57,074 nt of DNA from an uncultured Clostridia bacterium (GTDB taxonomy: Bacteria > Bacillota > Clostridia > Oscillospirales > Oscillospiraceae): the NCBI GenBank assembly GCA_947365965.1, contig CANAZG010000008.1, positions 1 through 57,074 of the forward strand, written 5' to 3'. Within the stretch, counting starts at the first letter, position 1, and each line of letters starts with the position of its first letter. Below, piece by piece: positions 42,669 through 51,433 of the stretch. Position numbers and translations under genes: made by a program. The notes under the pieces were generated by a model. The model ran no database searches. It saw only the letters and a program-made list of their open reading frames with translations, and had not been told where the DNA came from.

Positions 42669-42941
42669 ATGGCAGAGATTGTTCGCCTTGCGTCGGCGGG
42701 CACCCTGGAGTCCAGCGACGTGTACGTGGAGATCGAGCCCTGGGATGAGGGCATCGAGCTCCAGCTGGAGAGCGTGGTAAAGGGGCAGTTCGGCGGCGCC
42801 ATTGAGAGCGCGGTGCGCGCCACCCTGGCGGAGTGCGGCGTGGAGCGGGCCAGGCTCACCGTGTCGGACCGGGGGGCGCTGGAGTGCGTCATCCGGGCCC
42901 GGGTGGAGACTGCGGTTTTACGGGGAAGGGGGGAGAGCTGA
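42669..42941 (+). CDS. citD: Citrate/citramalate lyase acyl carrier protein
   Basis: A 90-residue gamma subunit. ATG 42669 follows AATGGAGGAGG. AGTLESSD near the N-terminus is the attachment motif for the phosphoribosyl-dephospho-CoA arm, with Ser15 the expected acceptor. GALECVIRARVETA closes the fold as in CitD. It carries the acetyl-thioester through the lyase cycle. The adjacent mesaconase and methylaspartate genes make (S)-citramalate, rather than citrate, the likely substrate of the complex. The stop overlaps the citE start. Confidence 0.93.
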   Translation: MAEIVRLASAGTLESSDVYVEIEPWDEGIELQLESVVKGQFGGAIESAVRATLAECGVERARLTVSDRGALECVIRARVETAVLRGRGES

Positions 42942-43822
42942 TGCGCCGGTCCATGCTGTTTCTGCCGGGCAACACGCCCAACATGCTGGTCAACGGGCCC
43001 TACCTGGGCGCGGACGCCCTGATCCTGGATCTGGAGGACGCGGTGGCCCCCTCGGAGAAGGACGCGGCCCGTCTGCTGGTGCGCAGCGCCATCCGGGACA
43101 TGGACTTCCGGGGCTGCGAGATCATCGTGCGCATCAACTCCATTGACACCAGCTTCTGGCAGGCGGACATCGATGCCATCCTGCCCCAGAGGCCGGATCT
43201 GATCCTGCTGCCCAAGTCCGGCTCCGCCCAGGACATCCTCACGGCGGACGAGTACATCACCCGGACGGAGGAGCGGCTGGGCATGGCCCCCAACACGGTC
43301 CGGCTCATGCCCCTCATCGAAACCGCCCTGGGAGTGGAGAACGCCTTTGCCATCGCCTCGGCCAGCCCCCGGGTGGCGGCCCTCTTCCTGGGGGCGGAGG
43401 ACCTGACGGCGGACCTCCGCTGCCAGCGGACCAAGGAGGGGCGGGAGATCGAGTACGCCCGCACCCGGCTGGTGACGGCGGCCCGGGCCGCCGGGGTGGA
43501 CGTGTACGACACCCCCTTCACCGACGTGAACGACGATGCGGGCATCCGCACTGACGCGGCCTGCGCCAAGGCCCTGGGCTTCACCGGCAAGGCCTCCATC
43601 TCCCCCCGCCATGTGGAGGTCATCAACCAGGTGTTCAGCCCCACCATGAAGGAGATTGACTACGCCTACGAGGTCATGGACGCCATCCGGCTGGCCAAGG
43701 AGCAGGGCCGGGGGGCCATCGCCCTGCGGGGCAAGATGATTGACGCGCCCATTGTGAACCGGGCGCAGCAGACCATCGCGGCGGCCCGTGAGCTGGGCCT
43801 GGGAAGGGAGGACGCGCAGTGA
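42941..43822 (+). CDS. citE: Citrate/citramalate lyase beta subunit
   Basis: A 293-residue TIM-barrel CitE. ATG 42941 (MRRSMLFLPGNTPNMLVNGP) overlaps the citD stop (ATGA-type coupling). Mg- and substrate-binding text is seen in LILDLEDAVAPSEKDAARLL, IIVRINSIDT, LMPLIETALGVENAFAIA and LFLGAEDLTADLRCQRTKEG. It performs the acyl-citramalate (or citryl) cleavage step to pyruvate (or oxaloacetate). The last four bases overlap the GTG of the citF gene. Confidence 0.94.
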   Translation: MRRSMLFLPGNTPNMLVNGPYLGADALILDLEDAVAPSEKDAARLLVRSAIRDMDFRGCEIIVRINSIDTSFWQADIDAILPQRPDLILLPKSGSAQDILTADEYITRTEERLGMAPNTVRLMPLIETALGVENAFAIASASPRVAALFLGAEDLTADLRCQRTKEGREIEYARTRLVTAARAAGVDVYDTPFTDVNDDAGIRTDAACAKALGFTGKASISPRHVEVINQVFSPTMKEIDYAYEVMDAIRLAKEQGRGAIALRGKMIDAPIVNRAQQTIAAARELGLGREDAQ

Positions 43823-45231
43823 GCACGAAAGTGGTAAAGTCCATCCGGGAGGCTATTGCGCTGACCGGCCTGAGAGACGGCATGACCGTGTCCTTCCACC
43901 ACCACCTGCGAAACGGCGACTATGTGCTCAACATGGTCATGGAGCAGATCGCGGATCTGGGCATCCGGGACCTGACGGTCAACGCCAGCTCCCTCTTTGA
44001 CGCCCACCAGCCCCTGGCGGACCACATCCGCAACCACGTGGTCACCGGGGTTCTCACCGACTACATGGCCGCCGGTCTGGGCCGGGAAATCTCCCGGGGC
44101 CTGCTGGAGAGGCCGGTGGAGTTCCGCACCCACGGCGGCCGGCCCAGCGACATCGCCAGCGGCCGCACGCCGGTGGACGTGGCCTTCATCGCCGCCCCCA
44201 GCGCGGACCCCATGGGCAACTGCTCCGGCAAGTACGGCAAGTCCGCCTGCGGCAGCCTGGGCTACGCGGCGGCGGACGCCATGTACGCCAAAAAGGTGGT
44301 GGTCATCACCGACGGCCTGGTCCCCTACCCCCTGCTGGACTGGTCCATCCCCGAGATCTACGTGGACTACGTGGTGGAGGTGGAGGCCATCGGCAACCCG
44401 GCGGGCATCGTCTCCGGCACCACCCGCATCACCCGGGACCCGGTGGGGCTGGTGATGGCCTCCTACGCGGCAAGGGTCATTGAGCACTCGGGGCTCCTGG
44501 AGGACGGCTTCTCCTTCCAGACCGGGGCCGGCGGCGCGTCCCTGGCGGCGGCCAGCTTCCTCAAGGACATCATGCTCTCCAAGGGCGTGAAGGGCAGCTT
44601 CGGCCTGGGCGGCATCACCGGGTACATGGTGGACATGCTCCGGGCCGGGTGCTTCCAGTCCCTGCTGGACGTGCAGTGCTTTGACCTCCAGGCGGTGGAG
44701 TCCCTGCGCACCGATCCCCGGCACCAGGAGATCTCCGCCCTCCACTACGCCAGCCCCACCATGCGCAGCGCGGTGGTGGACAGCCTGGACGTGGTGATCC
44801 TGGGGGCCACGGAGATTGACACGGACTTCAACGTCAACGTCCACACCGACTCCAACGGCTATATCATGGGCGGCTCCGGCGGCCACAGCGACACGGCGGC
44901 GGGGGCCAAGCTGGCCATGATTATCGCCCCCATGTTCCGGGCCCGCCTGCCCATTGTCACGGATCGGGTGACCTGCGTATCCACGCCGGGCCGGGACATC
45001 GACGTGCTGGTGACCCAGGGCGGCATTGCCGTAAACCCCAAAAACGGGGTCCTGGCCCAGCGGCTGAAGGACGCGGGGCTGCCGGTGCTGGACATCCATG
45101 AGCTCAAGGCAAAGGCGGAGGCCATCACAGGCGCGCCCAAGGCTCTGCCCAAGGGAGACCGGGTGGTGGCGGAGGTCATCAGCCGGGATGGCGAGACGCT
45201 GGACCGGATCTACGCCGTGCCGGAGCTGTAG
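43819..45231 (+). CDS. citF: Citrate/citramalate lyase alpha subunit (acyl-ACP transferase)
   Basis: A 470-residue CitF of the CoA-transferase fold. GTG 43819 (MSTKVVKSIREAIALTGLRD) overlaps the citE stop by four bases. Characteristic text includes TVSFHHHLRNGDYVLNMVME, PVDVAFIAAPSADPMGNCSG, INVHTDSNGYIMGGSGGHSD-like and VTDRVTCVSTPGRDIDVLVT. It moves the ACP from acetyl to citramalyl (or citryl). It is somewhat shorter at the N-terminus than enterobacterial CitF. The ligase citC and prosthetic-group genes citX/citG are absent from this operon and must be elsewhere. Confidence 0.93.
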   Translation: MSTKVVKSIREAIALTGLRDGMTVSFHHHLRNGDYVLNMVMEQIADLGIRDLTVNASSLFDAHQPLADHIRNHVVTGVLTDYMAAGLGREISRGLLERPVEFRTHGGRPSDIASGRTPVDVAFIAAPSADPMGNCSGKYGKSACGSLGYAAADAMYAKKVVVITDGLVPYPLLDWSIPEIYVDYVVEVEAIGNPAGIVSGTTRITRDPVGLVMASYAARVIEHSGLLEDGFSFQTGAGGASLAAASFLKDIMLSKGVKGSFGLGGITGYMVDMLRAGCFQSLLDVQCFDLQAVESLRTDPRHQEISALHYASPTMRSAVVDSLDVVILGATEIDTDFNVNVHTDSNGYIMGGSGGHSDTAAGAKLAMIIAPMFRARLPIVTDRVTCVSTPGRDIDVLVTQGGIAVNPKNGVLAQRLKDAGLPVLDIHELKAKAEAITGAPKALPKGDRVVAEVISRDGETLDRIYAVPEL

Positions 45232-45307
45232 GCGGTCAAATTCTTTTGGATACGTTTTCTTTTGAGAAAAGGTATAATTACTAAAAAATATATCAAGGAG
45301 TAGCGCA

Positions 45308-46147
45308 ATGAGGGAAATCGACGCAGGGCAGATTACCCAGGTGGTGAGCAGACTGTGCATCCAGGCCAACCGCCAGCTGCCCCAGGACATGAAAAACCAG
45401 ATCGAGGCCTGCCGGTCCCAGGAGGACTGGGCCCCGGCCAAGGAGATTCTGGACCGGATTGTGGAGAACTACCAGATCGCCGGGGACAATGACCGGCCCA
45501 TCTGCCAGGACACGGGCATGGCCTGCGTGTTCCTGAAGATCGGCCAGGACGTGCACATCAGCGGGGACCTCCGCGCCGCAGTGGACGAGGGGGTCCGCCA
45601 GGGCTACGCAGAGGGCTTTCTCCGCAAGAGCGTGGTCCGGGACCCCCTGGACCGGGTCAACACCGGGGACAACACCCCGGCCATGCTCTACATTGATCTG
45701 GTCCCGGGCCAGGAGGTGGAGATCACCGTGGCCCCCAAGGGCTTTGGCAGCGAGAACATGAGCCAGATCAAGATGCTGCGGCCCTCCGACGGCGTGCAGG
45801 GGGTGAAGGACTTTGTGCGCAAGGTGGTGGAGGACGCGGGCCCCAACCCCTGCCCGCCCATCGTGGTGGGCGTGGGCATCGGCGGCACCTTCGACAAGGC
45901 GGCGTATCTTGCCAAGCAGGCCCTGATGCGCCCGGTGGACCAGCGGAATGCCGCGCCCTACTATGCCCAGCTGGAGGCGGAGCTGCTGGAGGAGATCAAC
46001 GCCCTGGGCATCGGGCCCCAGGGCTTCGGCGGCAGGACCACGGCCCTGGCGGTGAACATTGAGCAGTGCCCCACCCACATCGCGGGCCTGCCGGTGGCGG
46101 TGAACATCAACTGCCACGTGACCAGACATAAGACGGAGGTGCTCTGA
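45308..46147 (+). CDS. Class I [4Fe-4S] fumarase-type hydratase, alpha subunit (probable mesaconase)
   Basis: A 279-residue iron-sulfur subunit. ATG 45308 follows CAAGGAG. The cluster cysteines appear in RPICQDTGMACVF (Cys66), GPNPCPPIVVGVGIGG and NIEQCPTHIAGLPVAVN. Two-subunit enzymes of this family act as fumarase, tartrate dehydratase or mesaconase (2-methylmalate hydratase). Set between citramalate lyase-type genes and methylaspartate genes, mesaconate hydration to (S)-citramalate is the best assignment. It is followed one base later by the beta subunit. A TATAAT at 45273-45278 may provide an internal promoter. Confidence 0.88.
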   Translation: MREIDAGQITQVVSRLCIQANRQLPQDMKNQIEACRSQEDWAPAKEILDRIVENYQIAGDNDRPICQDTGMACVFLKIGQDVHISGDLRAAVDEGVRQGYAEGFLRKSVVRDPLDRVNTGDNTPAMLYIDLVPGQEVEITVAPKGFGSENMSQIKMLRPSDGVQGVKDFVRKVVEDAGPNPCPPIVVGVGIGGTFDKAAYLAKQALMRPVDQRNAAPYYAQLEAELLEEINALGIGPQGFGGRTTALAVNIEQCPTHIAGLPVAVNINCHVTRHKTEVL

Positions 46148-46148
46148 T

Positions 46149-46703
46149 ATGCCGGTATCCATCAAGACCCCCCTGAGCCGGGAGCAGGCCCGGCAGCTGA
46201 AGGCCGGGGACAGCTGCCTCATCTCCGGCGTGATCTACACGGCCCGGGACGCGGCCCACAAGCGGCTGTGCGAGCTGGCGGAGCAGGGCAAGCCCCTGCC
46301 CATCGACATGACGGACGCGGTGATCTACTATGTGGGACCCACCCCGGCCCGGCCCGGCGAGGCCATCGGTTCCGCCGGCCCCACCACCTCCTACCGCATG
46401 GACGCCTACAGCCCCCTGCTCATCTCCCTGGGCGAGACGGGGATGATCGGCAAGGGCAAGCGGGGCCCGGAGGTGGTGGCGGCCATGAAGGAGCACGGCG
46501 CGGTGTACTTCGGGGCCATCGGCGGCTGCGGGGCCCTTCTGAGCCAGTGCGTGAAGAAGGCGGAGATTGTGGCCTATGAGGATCTGGGGGCGGAGGCCAT
46601 CCGCCGCCTGGAGGTGGAGGACTTCCCGGTGATTGTGGTTATCGACAGCCAGGGCAACAATCTCTATGAGACCGGCCGTCAGGCGTATCTGGAATCTAAG
46701 TAG
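46149..46703 (+). CDS. Class I fumarase-type hydratase, beta subunit (probable mesaconase)
   Basis: A 184-residue C-terminal subunit starting ATG 46149 (MPVSIKTPLSREQARQLKAG). The family motifs VIYYVGPTPARPGEAIGSAG and PTTSYRMDAYSPLLISLGETGM-type text are present, along with MIGKGKRGPEVVAAMKEHGA and YFGAIGGCGALLSQCVKKAE. It supplies the substrate carboxylate site over the alpha subunit's cluster. Coupled to the alpha subunit with a 1-bp gap. Substrate inference is as for alpha. Confidence 0.88.
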   Translation: MPVSIKTPLSREQARQLKAGDSCLISGVIYTARDAAHKRLCELAEQGKPLPIDMTDAVIYYVGPTPARPGEAIGSAGPTTSYRMDAYSPLLISLGETGMIGKGKRGPEVVAAMKEHGAVYFGAIGGCGALLSQCVKKAEIVAYEDLGAEAIRRLEVEDFPVIVVIDSQGNNLYETGRQAYLESK

Positions 46704-46727
46704 TTGGACCTCTAAAAGTTCTTTTTG

Positions 46728-46753
46728 ATTCTTTTTCTTTCAAGAAAAAGAAT
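46728..46753. repeat. Dispersed T-rich palindrome, copy in the mesaconase-GntR gap
   Basis: ATTCTTTTTCTT, TC, AAGAAAAAGAAT is preceded by CCTCTAAAAGTTCTTTTTG. A near copy of the whole unit lies at 51335-51381, and a related TTTTCTTTTGAGAAAA lies at about 45255-45270. It may terminate upstream transcripts. Confidence 0.65.
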
Positions 46754-46807
46754 GGTTACTAAAATAATTCCTGAACGATTACGAAATGACCCAAAGGAGG
46801 CGGGCGG

Positions 46808-47776
46808 ATGTTTCATATCAATCCCCATTCCGATATTCCGGTCTACCGGCAGCTGGTGGACGAGCTCCGCTCGGCCATCCGGTCCGGCCGTCTGGACGCC
46901 GGTGCGCAGCTGCCCACGGTGCTGGCTATGGCCGAGGACCTGGGTCTGGCCCGGGGGACCATCAAACGGGCCTACGATGAGCTGGAGCTGCTGGGGCTGG
47001 TGGAAAAAATCCAGGGCCGGGGTACCTTCGTCTGCTACCGCCCTCCCAGCGTGGGGGACCGGAAGGAGCAGGCCATGGCCCTCATTGACCGGATGCTGGC
47101 CGGCATGGGGGAGCTGGGCTTCTCCACGGAGGAGATCGGCATCTTCCTGGAGCTCAAGCTCCGGGAGCGTGCGGTAAACGCCCCGGACATCAAGGTGGCC
47201 ATCATCGAGAGCAGCAGCGAGAACCTCTCCCAGATGGCCCGGCAGCTGCGCCGGCTGGAGGGCGTGGAGGTCTATTCCTATCTGGTCTCCCACGCCGAGG
47301 CCTACCCCTACAACCTGGAGGAGGAGGCGGATCTCATCGTCACCACCGGCGAGCACGCCTGCCAGCTGAAAAATCTCCTGCCCCAGAGCGACAAAATTGC
47401 AAGGGTGGCGCTGCGCCTTTCCTTACCCACCATGGCGGAGATCATCCGCCTCCAGCCCGGAGAGCGGGTGGGCGTGCTGGGGTGCAGCCAGCGGTTCGGC
47501 GACTTGCTTTTCGAGGCCTGCGCCGCCTTTGCCGGAGATACCGCAGTCCAGCCCCCGGTTCTGGTGTCCCGGGATCTGGATCTGCCCGCCTTCCTGTCGG
47601 GAAAGGACGCTGTTCTGGTGCCGGAAGACCTGGAAAAATACCTGGAGCCTGATGGCGTGGCCCAGATGCGCCGCTTTGCCCGCCGGGGCCAGCTCATCCC
47701 CTGCGCCTATGAGATCGACGAGGGCTCCTTCCTCTATTTGCAGGAAAAAATTGAGCTCTTGCGCCAGCGGAAATAA
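46808..47776 (+). CDS. GntR-family regulator of the methylaspartate locus
   Basis: A 322-residue protein. ATG 46808 follows AAAGGAGGCGGGCGG. The winged helix occupies about residues 8-75 (IPVYRQLVDELRSAIRSGRL, EDLGLARGTIKRAYDELELL, GLVEKIQGRGTFVCY). The remaining 240 residues are a periplasmic-binding-like or Rossmann-like domain (IKVAIIESSSENLSQMARQL, ADLIVTTGEHACQL, GERVGVLGCSQRFGDLLFEA) rather than a classical UTRA or MocR domain. Its place between the hydratase and mutase genes marks it as their local regulator. The shared GATATAG(A/T)TCA words at the citD and glmS promoters are its candidate targets. The effector may be a dicarboxylate or glutamate. Confidence 0.8.
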   Translation: MFHINPHSDIPVYRQLVDELRSAIRSGRLDAGAQLPTVLAMAEDLGLARGTIKRAYDELELLGLVEKIQGRGTFVCYRPPSVGDRKEQAMALIDRMLAGMGELGFSTEEIGIFLELKLRERAVNAPDIKVAIIESSSENLSQMARQLRRLEGVEVYSYLVSHAEAYPYNLEEEADLIVTTGEHACQLKNLLPQSDKIARVALRLSLPTMAEIIRLQPGERVGVLGCSQRFGDLLFEACAAFAGDTAVQPPVLVSRDLDLPAFLSGKDAVLVPEDLEKYLEPDGVAQMRRFARRGQLIPCAYEIDEGSFLYLQEKIELLRQRK

Positions 47777-47783
47777 CCCCTCA

Positions 47784-47816
47784 GCCGCGCCTCCCGCGTT
47801 TTGCAGGAGGTGCGGC
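47784..47816 (+). terminator. Terminator after the GntR gene
   Basis: GCCGCGCCTCC and GGAGGTGCGGC pair with one mismatch around an 11-base loop, followed by TTTTCTT. It starts 7 bases past the stop. Confidence 0.8.
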
Positions 47817-47862
47817 TTTTCTTGCAAAATCAGAAAAAAGCGAAAGATTTCCTTCTTTTCTC

Positions 47863-47891
47863 TTGACAATAGATATAGTTCAATGTAATAT
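47863..47891 (+). promoter_or_regulatory. Promoter of the glmS-glmL-glmE operon with embedded operator word
   Basis: TTGACA (47863-47868), 17 bases, TAATAT (47886-47891). The spacer contains GATATAGTTCA (47872-47882), matching the repeat at the citD promoter. A further ATATAGATATATG lies just downstream. A repressor bound here would block polymerase. Confidence 0.7.
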
Positions 47892-47946
47892 ATAGATATA
47901 TGCTTTTGGGAAAACCAAGGGCAAAAACGATGCAGAGGTGGCTTCC

Positions 47947-48381
47947 ATGGAGATTGGGAAAAAGAAAGTATTAGTAATCGGAGTCATCGGCGCGGACGTA
48001 CACGCGGTGGGCAACAAGATTCTCTACCACGCGTTTACGGAGGCCGGCTTCGATGTGGTCAATCTGGGCGTTATGGTGTCCCAGGAGGAGTACATCGCGG
48101 CGGCCATCGAGTCCAACGCCGACGCCATTGTGGTCTCCTCCCTGTACGGACAGGGGGAGCTGGACTGCCGCGGAATGCGGGAGAAGTGCGACGAGGCCGG
48201 CCTGAAGGGCATCCCCCTGCTGGTGGGCGGCAACATCGTCATCGGCAAGCAGACCTTCGAGGACGTGGAGAAGCGGTTCAAGGAGATGGGCTTTGATCGG
48301 GCCTTCCCCCCCAACACGCCGCCGGAGACCACCATCGAGGCCCTGCGGGAGTTGCTGGGTATGGACGGTGAGGGCGCATGA
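47947..48381 (+). CDS. glmS: Methylaspartate (glutamate) mutase S subunit, B12-binding
   Basis: A 144-residue cobalamin-binding subunit. I use ATG 47947 ([20 protein letters not shown]) behind AGAGGTG rather than GTG 47938. The DxHxxG motif is Asp17-His19-Gly22, with His19 the lower axial ligand of cobalt. [10 protein letters not shown] and [10 protein letters not shown] complete the B12 pocket. With GlmE it rearranges L-glutamate to (2S,3S)-3-methylaspartate. It is the first gene of a coupled operon; its stop overlaps the glmL start by 4 bases. Confidence 0.95.
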   Translation: MEIGKKKVLVIGVIGADVHAVGNKILYHAFTEAGFDVVNLGVMVSQEEYIAAAIESNADAIVVSSLYGQGELDCRGMREKCDEAGLKGIPLLVGGNIVIGKQTFEDVEKRFKEMGFDRAFPPNTPPETTIEALRELLGMDGEGA

Positions 48382-49769
48382 GGCCCGTCCTGCTCATCGA
48401 CTTTGGCAGCACCTACACCAAGCTGACGGCCGTTGATCTGGACGGCGAGGCCCTGCTGGGCACGGCCGCGGCCTACACCACCGTTCAAACCGACATCAGC
48501 GACGGCCTCCGGGAGGGTCTGGCCCGTCTGGAGGAGAGGACCGGGAAGCTGGACTACCTCCAGACCTTCGCCTGCTCCTCCGCTGCCGGCGGCCTGCGGA
48601 TGATCGCCAGCGGCCTTGTGCCGGAGCTGACCAGCGAGGCGGCCAAGCTGGCCAGCCTGGGGGCGGGGGCCAAGATCGTGGGCCTCTACTCCTTTGAGCT
48701 GACAGAGGACGACCTGGAGGACATCCAGACCGCAAAGCCGGACATCTTCCTGCTGGTGGGCGGCACCGACGGGGGCAACCAGGAGTGCATCCTCCACAAC
48801 GCGAGGATGCTGGCCTCCCTGCCCCCCGCCTTCCCCATTGTGGTGGCGGGGAACCGGGTGGCCGCCCGGGAGTGCCAGCGGATTCTGGCGGGGCACGAGG
48901 TCCACGTGTGTCCCAATGTCATGCCCAAGTTCGGCGTTTTGCAGATCGAGCCCACCCAGAGCAAGATCCGGGAGATCTTCCTCAACCGGATCGTCCAGGC
49001 CAAGGGCCTGTCCCAGGTGACGGACCTCCTCTCCGGCATCCTCATGCCCACCCCGTCGGCGGTGCTCCAGGCCATGGAGCTGCTGGCCAAGGGCTGCGAG
49101 GGGGAATTGGGCATCGGGGATCTGGTGGCGGTGGACGTGGGCGGCGCAACCACCGACGTCTACTCCATGGCCGACGGGATGCCCGAGCAGATGAACACCG
49201 TCTACAAGGGCCTGCCGGAGCCCTTCTCCAAGCGGACCGTGGAGGGGGACATCGGGATGCGCTACAGCATCAGGGGCATCGTGGAGGCCGCGGGCCTTCC
49301 CCGGGTCAGCCAGCTCTCCGGCCTCAGCCAGGACCGGGTGGAGGCGCTGGTGGACATGCTCCGGGCCAACACGGACCGTCTGCCCGACGGCGACGGGGAG
49401 CTGGAGAACCTGGACTACGCCCTGGCCTCCCTGGCCGTGGAGACGGCGGTGGCCCGCCACGCGGGCACCATGGAGGAGACCTACACCCTGATGGGGCAGA
49501 CCTTTGTCCAGTCCGGGAAAAATCTGACCAACGTCAGGCAGATCGTCGTCACCGGCGGCAGCCTGATTCACGCGGAGCGGGTGGCGGAGATTGCCCGCCA
49601 CGCCCTCTATTCCACCGCCCAGCCGGCCTCCCTGCGGCCGAAGGAGGCGGACATCTGGGTGGACCGGACATACATTCTGGCCGCCATGGGGCTTCTGGCG
49701 GCCCACGAGCCCCAGACCGCCCTGCGAATCATGAAAAAGGAGCTGGAGAAGCATGGATATCAAAAATAA
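48378..49769 (+). CDS. glmL: Methylaspartate mutase accessory ATPase GlmL/MutL
   Basis: A 463-residue ASKHA-fold protein. The phosphate-binding motifs are [20 protein letters not shown] and [18 protein letters not shown], with [10 protein letters not shown] later. GlmL (MutL) is encoded with glutamate mutases and is thought to be a chaperone or reactivator that exchanges damaged cobalamin. It is neither the DNA-repair MutL nor a catalytic subunit. ATG 48378 overlaps glmS, and the 3' end overlaps glmE by 17 bases, showing tight translational coupling. Confidence 0.93.
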   Translation: MRPVLLIDFGSTYTKLTAVDLDGEALLGTAAAYTTVQTDISDGLREGLARLEERTGKLDYLQTFACSSAAGGLRMIASGLVPELTSEAAKLASLGAGAKIVGLYSFELTEDDLEDIQTAKPDIFLLVGGTDGGNQECILHNARMLASLPPAFPIVVAGNRVAARECQRILAGHEVHVCPNVMPKFGVLQIEPTQSKIREIFLNRIVQAKGLSQVTDLLSGILMPTPSAVLQAMELLAKGCEGELGIGDLVAVDVGGATTDVYSMADGMPEQMNTVYKGLPEPFSKRTVEGDIGMRYSIRGIVEAAGLPRVSQLSGLSQDRVEALVDMLRANTDRLPDGDGELENLDYALASLAVETAVARHAGTMEETYTLMGQTFVQSGKNLTNVRQIVVTGGSLIHAERVAEIARHALYSTAQPASLRPKEADIWVDRTYILAAMGLLAAHEPQTALRIMKKELEKHGYQK

Positions 49770-51204
49770 GCGCATTCCTGACGACGAGTTCGCCCGCCTG
49801 CGGCAGGAGGTCCTGACCCAGTGGCCCACCGGGAAGGACGTGGATTTGCAGGAGGCCGTGGACTACCACAAGGCCATGGAGGAGGACCGGATCTTCTCCA
49901 AGAAGCTGCTGGCCGCCAAGGCGGAGGGCAAGACCCTGGTACAGCCCCGGGCCGGCGTGCCGGTCATCAGCGAGCACATCAAGCTCATGGAGCACCTCCA
50001 GGACGCCGGCGAGGCGGACCTGCTGCCCACCACCATTGACAGCTACACCCGCCAGAACCGCTACGAGGAGGCGGAGAACGGCATCAAGGAGTCCGTGCGC
50101 CTGAGCCGGGCCATGCTCAACGGCTTCCCGGCGGTGAACCACGGCGTGTCCGGCTGCCGTCAGGTCATTGAGAGCGTCCACACCCCCCTCCAGGTCCGCC
50201 ACGGCACCCCGGACGCCCGGCTGCTCACCGAAATCACCTACGCCGGCGGCTTCACCAGCTACGAGGGCGGCGGCATCTCCTACAACCTGCCCTACTGCAA
50301 GAACATCCCCATGGAGCGCACCATCCGGGACTGGCAGTACGTGGACCGTCTCACGGGCCTCTATGAGGAGATGGGCGTATCCATCAACCGGGAGCCCTAC
50401 GGCCCCCTCACCGGCACCCTGGTGCCTCCCTGCATCTCCCACGCCGCGGCCATCATCGAGGCCCTGCTGGCGGCGGAGCAGGGCGTGAAGAACATCACCG
50501 TGGGCTACGGCCAGTGCGGCAACCTGGTTCAGGACGTGGCGGCCATCCGCACCCTCCAGGAGCTGACGGACGAGTATCTGGCCAAGTACGGCTACACGGA
50601 CGTGGACGTGACCACGGTGCTCCACCAGTGGATGGGCGGCTTCCCGGCGGACGAGGCCAAGGCCTTCGGCGTCATCTCCACAGGCAGCCTCATTGCCGCT
50701 TTCTCCAAGGCCACCAAGGTCATCGTCAAGAGCCCCCACGAGGCCGTGGGCATTCCCACTATGGAGGCCAACGCCCAGGGTCTGCGCTGCACCAAGCAGG
50801 TGGTGAACATGATGGCGGACCAGACCTTCCAGGACGCCCGGCTGCCCCAGGAGGAGGAGATCATCCGCCAGGAGACCCGGTGCATCGTGGACAAGTGCTT
50901 CGAGCTGGGTCAGGGGGACATCGCCGTGGGCGTGTGCCGTGCCGTAGAGGCCGGCGTGCTGGACATCCCCTTCGCCCCCTGCCGCTACAACGCGGGCCTG
51001 ATGCTGCCCTGCCGGGACAACAACGGCGCGGTGCGCATCCTCAACCCCGGCAACCTGCCCCTTACCCAGGAGCTCAAGGACTTCCACGCCGGTAAGATCG
51101 ACGAGCGGGCCAAGGCGGAGAACCGGAAGGCCTCCTTCCAGATGGTTATCGACGACGTGTACTCCATCGGCAAGGGCCGTCTGGTGGGCCGTCCCCGGTA
51201 TTGA
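49753..51204 (+). CDS. glmE: Methylaspartate mutase epsilon subunit
   Basis: A 483-residue catalytic TIM-barrel subunit. ATG 49753 ([20 protein letters not shown]) lies within the end of glmL, preceded by AAGGAGCTGGAG. Conserved text includes [60 protein letters not shown] and [20 protein letters not shown]. It generates the radical and rearranges glutamate, with GlmS delivering B12. Length is as in clostridial GlmE. The mal gene follows after a 229-bp gap rich in hairpins. Confidence 0.95.
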   Translation: MDIKNKRIPDDEFARLRQEVLTQWPTGKDVDLQEAVDYHKAMEEDRIFSKKLLAAKAEGKTLVQPRAGVPVISEHIKLMEHLQDAGEADLLPTTIDSYTRQNRYEEAENGIKESVRLSRAMLNGFPAVNHGVSGCRQVIESVHTPLQVRHGTPDARLLTEITYAGGFTSYEGGGISYNLPYCKNIPMERTIRDWQYVDRLTGLYEEMGVSINREPYGPLTGTLVPPCISHAAAIIEALLAAEQGVKNITVGYGQCGNLVQDVAAIRTLQELTDEYLAKYGYTDVDVTTVLHQWMGGFPADEAKAFGVISTGSLIAAFSKATKVIVKSPHEAVGIPTMEANAQGLRCTKQVVNMMADQTFQDARLPQEEEIIRQETRCIVDKCFELGQGDIAVGVCRAVEAGVLDIPFAPCRYNAGLMLPCRDNNGAVRILNPGNLPLTQELKDFHAGKIDERAKAENRKASFQMVIDDVYSIGKGRLVGRPRY

Positions 51205-51216
51205 TATCAATTTTCT

Positions 51217-51381
51217 CTTCTTTTCTTTGTGAACAAAGAAAAGAAGCAAAAGAAAAACTTTATATGTGCTTTATAGGCTGCCGGCAGTCTAACGGCAGCG
51301 TATGACGTTAGACTGCCGGCGGCTACGGGTTTTGGCCTCTAAAGTTCTTTTTGCTTACTTTTTCTTTCAAGAAAAAGTAAG
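51217..51381. repeat. Three successive palindromes between glmE and mal
   Basis: Hairpin 1 is CTTCTTTTCTTTGT-GA and complement (51217-51246). Hairpin 2 is GCCGGCAGTCTAACG, an 11-base loop and complement (51280-51320). Hairpin 3 is CTTACTTTTTCTT-TC and complement (51354-51381). All arms are perfect. Hairpin 3 with its leader CCTCTAAAGTTCTTTTTG is a relative of the repeat at 46707-46753. The block can attenuate or separate the mutase and lyase transcripts. Confidence 0.8.
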
Positions 51382-51433
51382 AAGAAAAAAGAATCAAAGA
51401 ATCATTACTTAATTATTGAGGAGAGAACACATC

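Noticed and set aside
42669-45231. Citrate fermentation operon
   Set aside because: There is no citrate carrier, citC, citX or citG nearby and the flanking genes are methylaspartate-pathway genes, so citramalate lyase is the better reading.
48378-49769. DNA mismatch-repair MutL
   Set aside because: The motifs are of the ASKHA ATPase fold ([16 protein letters not shown]) and the gene sits between glmS and glmE. The shared name MutL is coincidental.
43666-49829. Long minus-strand frames opposite citF and glmL
   Set aside because: Shadows of strongly recognised pathway genes.
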